NCBI GenBank assembly: GCA_000302695.1
Contig: AMFN01000002.1
Location: forward strand, 807,948 to 871,947
Direction: 5' to 3'
Source of the DNA: Enterobacteriaceae bacterium LSJC7
Lineage (GTDB): Bacteria; Pseudomonadota; Gammaproteobacteria; Enterobacterales; Enterobacteriaceae
DNA: 64,000 nt
Part shown: positions 56,457 to 64,000 of the stretch, in pieces
How positions within the stretch are numbered: the stretch's first letter is position 1
Layout: every line of letters starts with the position of its first letter
Notes under the pieces: generated by a model
Told to the model about the DNA's origin: nothing
The model's database searches: none
What the model saw: only the letters and a program-made list of their open reading frames with translations
Program-made: the position numbers and the translations under genes

Positions 56457-59063
56457 ATGGGTAAAGCTCTCGTCATCGTTGAGTCACCGGCAAAGGCCAA
56501 AACAATCAACAAATATCTCGGCAATGACTACGTGGTGAAATCGAGCGTAGGACATGTCCGCGACCTGCCGACCAGTGGTTCAACTCAGAAAAAGAGCGCC
56601 GACTCTGACTCCACCAAAACGGCTAAAACAACGAAAAAAGTCAAAAAGGATGAACGCGGCGCCCTGGTCAATCGCATGGGTATCGACCCATGGCACGACT
56701 GGACGGCACATTACGAAGTGCTGCCGGGGAAAGAAAAAGTGGTTTCAGAGTTGAAATCACTGGCCGAGAAAGCCGACCACATTTATCTCGCAACCGACCT
56801 TGACCGCGAAGGGGAAGCCATTGCCTGGCACCTGCGGGAAATCATCGGCGGTGACGAAAAACGCTACAGCCGCGTTGTCTTTAACGAAATCACCAAAAAC
56901 GCAATCCAGCAGGCGTTTGAAAAGCCGGGCGAGCTGAATATTGACCGCGTGAACGCGCAGCAGGCACGCCGCTTTATGGATCGCGTGGTGGGCTATATGG
57001 TGTCACCGCTGCTGTGGAAGAAAATTGCCCGCGGTTTGTCAGCCGGGCGCGTGCAGTCCGTTGCCGTGCGTCTGGTGGTGGAGCGCGAGCGCGAAATCAA
57101 GGCGTTTGTGCCGGAAGAGTTCTGGGAAGTCGACGCCAGTTTATCCACGCCAAAAGGCGATACGCTGCCAGTCCAGGTCACACACCAGCACGACAAACCG
57201 TTCCGTCCGGTCACCCGTGACGAAACCATGGCGGCGGTGAGCGTACTGGAAAAAGCGCGCTACAGCGTGCTTGAACGTGAAGACAAACCCACCAGTAGCA
57301 AGCCGGGCGCGCCGTTTATTACCTCTACGCTCCAGCAGGCGGCAAGTACCCGCCTTGGCTTTGGCGTGAAAAGAACCATGATGATGGCCCAGCGTCTTTA
57401 TGAGGCAGGCCACATCACTTACATGCGTACCGACTCAACCAACCTGAGCCAGGACGCCCTGAACATGGTGCGCGATTACATTGATGGTAACTTTGGCAGC
57501 GAGTATCTGCCAAAGGCAGCCAACCAGTACGCCAGCAAAGAAAACTCACAGGAAGCGCACGAAGCCATTCGTCCTTCTGACGTGAATGTACTGGCTGAAG
57601 CGCTCAAGGACATGGAAGCCGACGCACAAAAACTCTACCAGCTTATCTGGCGTCAGTTTGTGGCCTGCCAGATGACCCCGGCGAAATACGACTCCACGAC
57701 GCTGACCGTCGAAGCCGGTGATTTCCGCCTCAAGGCCCGCGGGCGCACGCTGCGTTTTGACGGCTGGACCAAAGTCATGCCTGCATTGCGTAAGGGCGAC
57801 GAAGACCGCACGCTGCCGCCGGTTAACAAAGGCGATACGCTGACTCTTATTGAACTGCTGCCTGCCCAGCATTTCACCAAGCCACCGGCCCGTTTTAGCG
57901 AAGCATCGCTGGTGCGAGAGCTGGAAAAACGCGGCATTGGCCGTCCGTCTACCTATGCCTCCATCATCTCGACTATTCAGGATCGTGGTTATGTACGTGT
58001 AGAAAGCCGCCGTTTCTACGCAGAGAAAATGGGTGAGATTGTCACCGATCGCCTGGAAGAGAATTTCCGCGATCTGATGAACTACGACTTTACCGCGCAG
58101 ATGGAAGATAACCTGGACCAGGTGGCGAACCACGAGAAAGAGTGGAAACGCGTGCTGGACAACTTCTTTAGCGACTTCAGCGAGAAGCTGGAGACAGCGA
58201 GTAAAGACCCGGAAGAGGGCGGTATGCGCCCGAACCCGATGGTACTGACCAGTATCGACTGCCCGACCTGCTCGCGCCCGATGGGTATCCGCACTGCCAG
58301 CACCGGCGTGTTCCTCGGTTGCTCTGGTTATGCGCTATCACCGAAAGAACGCTGCAAAACCACCATTAACCTGGTGCCGGAAAACGAAGTGCTTAACGTG
58401 CTGGAAGGGGATGACGCGGAAACCAACGCGCTGCGCGCTAAACGTCGCTGCCCGAAATGCGGCACAGCGATGGACAGCTACCTTATCGATCCGAAACGTA
58501 AGTTGCACGTTTGTGGTAACAACCCAGCCTGTGACGGTTACGAGATTGAAGAAGGCGAATTTCGCATCAAGGGCTACGATGGCCCGGTCGTTGAGTGCGA
58601 GAAGTGCGGCTCTGAAATGCACCTGAAAATGGGGCGCTTTGGCAAGTACATGGCCTGCACCAACGAAGAATGTAAGAACACCCGTAAGATCCTGCGCAAT
58701 GGGGAAGTGGCGCCGCCGAAAGAAGATCCGGTGCCGCTGCCGGAGCTGCCGTGCGAGAAGTCAGATGCGTACTTTGTGCTGCGTGACGGTGCCGCTGGCG
58801 TGTTCCTTGCGGCTAACACCTTCCCGAAATCGCGTGAAACGCGTGCGCCACAGGTAGCCGAGCTGTATCGCTTTCGCGACAGGCTGCCGGAGAAGCTGCG
58901 CTACCTGGCCGACGCGCCGCAGGAAGACCCGCAGGGCAATAACACCATCGTGCGCTACAGCCGTAAAACGAAACAGCAGTACGTCGCATCAGAGAAAGAA
59001 GGCAAAGCGACCGGTTGGTCCGCATTCTTTATCGACGGTAAGTGGGTCGAGGCGAAAAAATAA
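56457..59063 (+). CDS. topA: DNA topoisomerase I TopA
   Basis: 868 residues (E. coli 865). Relaxes negative supercoils. TOPRIM domain with Glu9 in [13 protein letters not shown] and the metal DxDxE in [10 protein letters not shown] (114-118); nicking Tyr about 322 in [10 protein letters not shown]. Three C-terminal four-cysteine zinc motifs follow ([25 protein letters not shown] ... CTNEECKN), then a basic tail. Residues near 45-65 ([20 protein letters not shown]) are a lysine-rich low-complexity insert slightly longer than in E. coli. The ATG at 57 of that line follows AAAGG; a GTG two codons earlier is unlikely. Confidence 0.98.
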   Translation: MGKALVIVESPAKAKTINKYLGNDYVVKSSVGHVRDLPTSGSTQKKSADSDSTKTAKTTKKVKKDERGALVNRMGIDPWHDWTAHYEVLPGKEKVVSELKSLAEKADHIYLATDLDREGEAIAWHLREIIGGDEKRYSRVVFNEITKNAIQQAFEKPGELNIDRVNAQQARRFMDRVVGYMVSPLLWKKIARGLSAGRVQSVAVRLVVEREREIKAFVPEEFWEVDASLSTPKGDTLPVQVTHQHDKPFRPVTRDETMAAVSVLEKARYSVLEREDKPTSSKPGAPFITSTLQQAASTRLGFGVKRTMMMAQRLYEAGHITYMRTDSTNLSQDALNMVRDYIDGNFGSEYLPKAANQYASKENSQEAHEAIRPSDVNVLAEALKDMEADAQKLYQLIWRQFVACQMTPAKYDSTTLTVEAGDFRLKARGRTLRFDGWTKVMPALRKGDEDRTLPPVNKGDTLTLIELLPAQHFTKPPARFSEASLVRELEKRGIGRPSTYASIISTIQDRGYVRVESRRFYAEKMGEIVTDRLEENFRDLMNYDFTAQMEDNLDQVANHEKEWKRVLDNFFSDFSEKLETASKDPEEGGMRPNPMVLTSIDCPTCSRPMGIRTASTGVFLGCSGYALSPKERCKTTINLVPENEVLNVLEGDDAETNALRAKRRCPKCGTAMDSYLIDPKRKLHVCGNNPACDGYEIEEGEFRIKGYDGPVVECEKCGSEMHLKMGRFGKYMACTNEECKNTRKILRNGEVAPPKEDPVPLPELPCEKSDAYFVLRDGAAGVFLAANTFPKSRETRAPQVAELYRFRDRLPEKLRYLADAPQEDPQGNNTIVRYSRKTKQQYVASEKEGKATGWSAFFIDGKWVEAKK

Positions 59064-59086
59064 GCACTTAATAAGTGTTAAATATC

Positions 59087-59115
59087 AGGGGCTGGTGATT
59101 ACCGGCCCCTTTTTT
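59087..59115 (+). terminator. topA terminator
   Basis: AGGGGC-t-GGT/ACC-g-GCCCCT stem followed by T residues. Confidence 0.88.
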
Positions 59116-59213
59116 ATAACGGCATTATTATCTTTTCTTCACATCTATACATACCAGCTATAAGTGATATAGTGGTTATCATTGCATCATTTCTTATGAT
59201 GAAATCGTCTTAA

Positions 59214-60218
<1,005 letters not shown>

Positions 60219-60224
60219 TGTCAC

Positions 60225-60263
60225 AACGGTATCTTGCTGTTCGCGAGATACCGTTTCTTATTC
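60225..60263 (+). terminator. cysB terminator
   Basis: AACGGTATCT/AGATACCGTT 10-bp stem, 11-base loop, then TCTTATTCTT. Confidence 0.75.
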
Positions 60264-60567
60264 TTCCTCAGGTCAATCAACGCGCTTATCATTACCCCCC
60301 CGTTGTAATAATCGTTTAATGCCACATTATTAATATGGTTAATTTGTCGTATATTTGCGACAAAAGTAGAGAAGAGTTTTAAACTACGCAAATTTGTTAT
60401 TTGTGATATTGGTGGCCGATCAAAAGATTAATTATTTGCAGATAAAATATTCGTAAATCCACTGGCTTTTACACCAGAGTTTATTTAGGATTTATCCCAA
60501 GTCTTGATTACTATAACCAATCGTTTGGTGTGTAATGATTAGTGATGTCGATTGTATGAGGTCAGCA
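60264..60567 (+). other. AT-rich region before the microprotein genes
   Basis: About 300 AT-rich bases without a supported ORF; presumably carries the ymiA promoter. No specific boxes assigned. Confidence 0.4.
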
Positions 60568-60699
60568 ATGTCATCAGAAAAGGATATGTCAGCGCAGAGG
60601 GACCCTGAACTGAAGCGTAAAGCATGGTTAGCGGTTTTTGCCGTTTCAGCGCTGTTTTGGTTGGTTGTTGCGCTTCTGGCGTGGAAATTCTGGGGTTAA
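60568..60699 (+). CDS. ymiA: YmiA, 43-47-residue single-pass membrane microprotein
   Basis: Reads MSSEKDMSAQRDPELKRKAW followed by one hydrophobic helix (LAVFAVSALFWLVVALLAW) and KFWG, the YmiA pattern. GAGG lies 6 bases before the ATG at 60568. An ATG at 60556, four codons earlier, is also possible and matches my memory of the E. coli N-terminus. Function unknown. Confidence 0.85.
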   Translation: MSSEKDMSAQRDPELKRKAWLAVFAVSALFWLVVALLAWKFWG

Positions 60700-60702
60700 G
60701 TG

Positions 60703-60870
60703 ATGGCGCTATTGCCTGGTACTGTACCTGCAGGGCAAATGTGTCGCAAAGATGAGCGGCGCAAACGTCGGCGTCATGCGGCTTCAACGGTCCCGGAGTC
60801 CTGGAAGTTAACTGCCGATCAGCAGGCTTTTATTGACCTGTTTGCCAGCGAAGAACGTAAAAAACAATAA
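60703..60870 (+). CDS. yciX: YciX, 55-residue basic microprotein
   Basis: MALLPGTVPAGQMCRKDERR, then RKRRRHAAS and a helical end (LTADQQAFIDLFASEERKKQ). Soluble and basic with one cysteine; function unknown. The ATG is 3 bases after the ymiA stop, so translation is likely coupled to it. A GTG directly before the ATG is an alternative start. Confidence 0.85.
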   Translation: MALLPGTVPAGQMCRKDERRKRRRHAASTVPESWKLTADQQAFIDLFASEERKKQ

Positions 60871-61015
60871 TTCTCATTTAATTCAAAAATATTTAGTGTG
60901 ACGTAATAACATGTTGGGCTTATTACCAGGCCCTGCATAAAGATGGCGCACAGCATTTCGTGAACTGATGAGTTAATCAGTTTATTCATTACCTGAACTT
61001 ACTCATGTCGTTACT

Positions 61016-61111
61016 ATGAATCGATATCACATTAAATACTGGTCATGGCTCAGCGTCTTTAGCCTGTCTGTGGCATTCTGGGCGCAGCTTATCTGGATTA
61101 TCATCCGCTAA
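61016..61111 (+). CDS. ymiC: YmiC, 31-residue single-pass membrane microprotein
   Basis: MNRYHIKYWSWLSVFSLSVA with FWAQLIWIIIR: a short basic end and one Trp-rich hydrophobic helix. Same length and YWSW ... FSLS ... FWA.L pattern as E. coli YmiC, as I recall it. It lies between yciX and acnA and is followed by a terminator. The ribosome site is weak. Confidence 0.75.
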   Translation: MNRYHIKYWSWLSVFSLSVAFWAQLIWIIIR

Positions 61112-61115
61112 AGCA

Positions 61116-61145
61116 AAACGCCTGGCTAAAGCCAGGCGTTTCTTT
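61116..61145 (+). terminator. ymiA-yciX-ymiC terminator
   Basis: AAACGCCTGGC-taaa-GCCAGGCGTTT followed by CTTTT, right after the ymiC stop. Confidence 0.92.
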
Positions 61146-61279
61146 TCATTAACTTAGCGCCGGGGCAGGCGTTTAGCATTTCGGGTTGTTATCAAAACGT
61201 TACATTGCTTTTGTGTTATCTTTAAAGACAAACCCAAACGTCATTGCGGGTTTCTCTTTTCATGGTAAATGGAGGAGTT

Positions 61280-63955
61280 ATGTCGTCAACCCTACGCGAA
61301 GCCTGCCGGGATATACTGCAGGTACACAATAAAAACTACCGTTATTACAGCCTCGCAAAAGCCGAACCCGTACTGGGGGAGCTTTCCCGCCTGCCAAAAT
61401 CCTTAAAAGTCCTGCTCGAAAACCTGCTGCGCTGGCAGGATGGCGACTCCGTCACGGAGCAAGACATCCAGGCGCTGGCTGACTGGCTGAAAACGGCTCA
61501 TGCAGAGCGTGAAATTGCCTACCGCCCGGCGCGGGTATTAATGCAGGATTTTACCGGTGTACCGGCGGTGGTAGACCTTGCTGCCATGCGCGAGGCGGTC
61601 AAACGTCTGGGCGGTGACGTGGACAAGGTTAACCCGCTGTCGCCGGTTGACCTCGTCATTGACCACTCGGTCACGGTCGATCATTTTGGTGATGATGATG
61701 CGTTTGGGGCCAACGTTAAGCTTGAGATGGCGCGTAACCATGAGCGCTATGTGTTCCTGCGCTGGGGACAGCAGGCCTTCAGCCGCTTTAGCGTTGTGCC
61801 GCCCGGCACCGGCATCTGTCATCAGGTCAACCTGGAATACCTGGGTAAAACCGTGTGGAGTGAAGAACAAAATGGCGAAACAGTGGCTTATCCTGACACG
61901 CTGGTTGGTACCGACTCCCACACCACGATGATTAACGGCCTTGGCGTACTGGGTTGGGGCGTGGGGGGGATTGAAGCTGAGGCGGCGATGCTCGGCCAGC
62001 CGGTTTCGATGCTGATCCCGGATGTAGTGGGTTTTAAACTCACGGGTAAGCTGCGCGAGGGCATTACCGCTACCGACCTGGTGCTGACCGTAACGCAGAT
62101 GCTGCGTAAGCACGGTGTGGTCGGTAAGTTCGTTGAATTTTACGGTGATGGACTGGACTCGCTGCCGCTGGCAGACCGCGCGACCATCGCCAACATGGCA
62201 CCGGAATACGGTGCGACCTGCGGCTTTTTCCCGGTGGATGGCGTAACGCTTGATTACCTGCGCCTGAGCGGGCGCAGTGACGAGCAGGTCGCCCTGGTCG
62301 AGGCGTATGCCAAAGCCCAGGGCATGTGGCGTAATACAGGGGACGAGCCAGTATTCACCAGCACGCTTGCGCTGGATATGGGCGAGGTAGAAGCAAGCCT
62401 TGCCGGGCCGAAACGTCCGCAGGACCGGGTGGCGCTGGGTGAGGTGCCCAATGCGTTTAAGGCCAGCGAAGAGCTGGAGCTCAATACCGCTGGCAAAGCC
62501 CGCCAGCCCGTTGCGTACACGCTTGACGGCAAGAGTGAGCAACTGCCCGACGGTGCCGTGGTTATCGCGGCCATAACCTCCTGTACCAACACCTCTAACC
62601 CCAGCGTGCTGATGGCTGCGGGCCTGCTTGCGAAGAAAGCCGTAGAATGTGGGCTGGTGCGCAAACCGTGGGTAAAGGCATCACTGGCGCCAGGCTCGAA
62701 AGTGGTGTCGGATTATCTGGCAAAAGCAAAACTAACGCCGTATCTCGATGCGCTGGGTTTTAACCTTGTCGGCTATGGTTGCACCACCTGTATTGGTAAC
62801 TCTGGCCCACTGCCGGAGCCAATTGAACAAGCTATTCGCAAGGCGGACCTGACCGTTGGCGCGGTGCTTTCCGGTAACCGCAACTTTGAAGGGCGCATTC
62901 ATCCGCTGGTCAAAACTAACTGGCTGGCATCACCGCCGTTGGTGGTTGCGTATGCGCTGGCGGGCAACATGAATGTGAATCTGGTGAGCGAACCACTGGG
63001 TGAGGACAAAAACGGCAAGTCGGTCTACCTGAAAGATATCTGGCCATCGACGCAGGAAATCAGCCAGGCAGTAGCCCAAGTGTCCACGGCGATGTTTCGC
63101 AAGGAATACGCTGAGGTGTTCGAAGGGACGCCGGAGTGGAAGCAGATTGAGGTCGAGAGCTCTGACACCTATGATTGGCAGGAGGACTCCACCTACATTC
63201 GCCTGACGCCGTTCTTCAATGAGATGCGTGCGCAGCCAGAACCAGTGAAAGATATTCACGGTGCGCGGCTGCTGGCTATTCTGGGTGACTCGGTTACGAC
63301 CGACCATATCTCGCCTGCGGGCAGCATCAAAAGCGACAGCCCCGCCGGACGTTACCTCCAGGCGCACGGTGTTGCGCGTGAAGACTTCAACTCCTACGGA
63401 TCGCGGCGTGGCAACCATGAAGTGATGATGCGTGGTACGTTTGCCAATATCCGTATTCGTAACGAGATGGTGCCGGGCGTGGAAGGTGGCATGACGCGTC
63501 AGTTGCCGGGGAGCGACGTGGTGGCTATCTACGATGCGGCCATGGCCTATAAAGAGCAGGGTGTTCCGCTGGCGGTGATTGCAGGCAAAGAGTACGGCTC
63601 TGGCTCAAGCCGAGACTGGGCGGCAAAAGGCCCGCGTCTGCTGGGTATTCGTGTGGTGATTGCCGAATCCTTTGAGCGTATTCACCGCTCTAATCTGATT
63701 GGTATGGGCATACTGCCGTTGGAGTTCCCGCAGGGGATCACGCGCAAAACGCTTAAGTTAAACGGTGAGGAGCGCATTGATATCAGTAACCTGGCCGCTC
63801 TCAAGCCTGGGGCGACGGTGCCCGTTACGCTGACGTATGCCGACGGTCATACTGAGCAGGTGGACTGCCGTTGCCGCATTGATACGGCAACCGAACTCAC
63901 CTACTACCAGAACGACGGTATTTTGCACTATGTGATTCGCAACATGCTGCACTAA
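61280..63955 (+). CDS. acnA: Aconitate hydratase A (AcnA)
   Basis: 891 residues, E. coli length. Interconverts citrate and isocitrate; the stationary-phase, oxidant-stable aconitase, whose apo-form binds mRNA. [4Fe-4S] ligands Cys435 (SCTNTSN), Cys501 and Cys504 ([10 protein letters not shown]); swivel-domain motif [21 protein letters not shown] lies directly before the ATG at 61280. The 12 in-frame codons upstream are leader sequence. Confidence 0.98.
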   Translation: MSSTLREACRDILQVHNKNYRYYSLAKAEPVLGELSRLPKSLKVLLENLLRWQDGDSVTEQDIQALADWLKTAHAEREIAYRPARVLMQDFTGVPAVVDLAAMREAVKRLGGDVDKVNPLSPVDLVIDHSVTVDHFGDDDAFGANVKLEMARNHERYVFLRWGQQAFSRFSVVPPGTGICHQVNLEYLGKTVWSEEQNGETVAYPDTLVGTDSHTTMINGLGVLGWGVGGIEAEAAMLGQPVSMLIPDVVGFKLTGKLREGITATDLVLTVTQMLRKHGVVGKFVEFYGDGLDSLPLADRATIANMAPEYGATCGFFPVDGVTLDYLRLSGRSDEQVALVEAYAKAQGMWRNTGDEPVFTSTLALDMGEVEASLAGPKRPQDRVALGEVPNAFKASEELELNTAGKARQPVAYTLDGKSEQLPDGAVVIAAITSCTNTSNPSVLMAAGLLAKKAVECGLVRKPWVKASLAPGSKVVSDYLAKAKLTPYLDALGFNLVGYGCTTCIGNSGPLPEPIEQAIRKADLTVGAVLSGNRNFEGRIHPLVKTNWLASPPLVVAYALAGNMNVNLVSEPLGEDKNGKSVYLKDIWPSTQEISQAVAQVSTAMFRKEYAEVFEGTPEWKQIEVESSDTYDWQEDSTYIRLTPFFNEMRAQPEPVKDIHGARLLAILGDSVTTDHISPAGSIKSDSPAGRYLQAHGVAREDFNSYGSRRGNHEVMMRGTFANIRIRNEMVPGVEGGMTRQLPGSDVVAIYDAAMAYKEQGVPLAVIAGKEYGSGSSRDWAAKGPRLLGIRVVIAESFERIHRSNLIGMGILPLEFPQGITRKTLKLNGEERIDISNLAALKPGATVPVTLTYADGHTEQVDCRCRIDTATELTYYQNDGILHYVIRNMLH

Positions 63956-63958
63956 AAA

Positions 63959-63984
63959 GAAAGGCCTGCATTGCAGGCCTTTTT
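63959..63984 (+). terminator. acnA terminator
   Basis: AAAGGCCTGCA-t-TGCAGGCCTTT followed by T residues. Confidence 0.9.
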
Positions 63985-64000
63985 CTTATGCATTTGCGTT

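Overview
This window is chromosomal DNA of an enteric bacterium (Enterobacteriaceae in the broad sense). Nearly every protein is readable as a close relative of an Escherichia coli K-12 protein, and gene order largely follows the E. coli 27-29 min region (ychN to acnA). It is not E. coli or Salmonella. trpG and trpD are separate genes, a long-form ugd sits between galU and hns, kch, yciEFG and yciQ are missing, and an OprB-type porin replaces yciQ. I do not name a genus. There is no prophage, intact insertion sequence, CRISPR array or plasmid function.

Layout. 1-2.4 kb: ychN, a small secreted protein of unknown function, and the invasin-like barrel gene ychO. 2.4-13.6 kb: nitrate respiration. 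The sensor/regulator pair narXL is divergent from the nitrate/nitrite transporter narK, followed by the membrane nitrate reductase operon narGHJI. Perfect or near-perfect FNR boxes and NarL heptamers lie upstream of narK and narG, so the block is built for anaerobic, nitrate-dependent expression. 13.6-14.5 kb: two tRNA-Tyr genes with 175-bp rtT-like repeats. 14.5-18 kb: purU, ychJ, rssA and rssB (the sigma-S proteolysis adaptor).

18-23.5 kb: galU and ugd form a UDP-glucose to UDP-glucuronate unit. After an apparently empty 0.6 kb come divergent hns and tdk, then a degenerate stretch. 23.5-27.3 kb: adhE, with a striking inverted repeat in its leader, and ychE. 27.3-33.5 kb: the oligopeptide importer oppABCDF. 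33.5-40.6 kb: yciU, clsA, yciY, yciI, tonB (with a Fur-like box), yciA, yciB, yciC, a cysteine-cluster protein and ompW. 40.8-41.1 kb: a miniature fimbrial-subunit-like gene. 41.3-48.1 kb: the trp operon (trpLEGDCBA) with promoter, operator and attenuator.

48.1-64 kb: rnm, yciO, an OprB-like porin, an unknown 69-residue basic protein, rluB, btuR-yciK, sohB, yciN, topA, cysB, three microprotein genes (ymiA, yciX, ymiC; the last is only 31 codons) and acnA. Most of the window is conserved housekeeping. The less ordinary parts are the tRNA-Tyr repeats, the adhE leader, the small unknown genes and the rearranged junctions.
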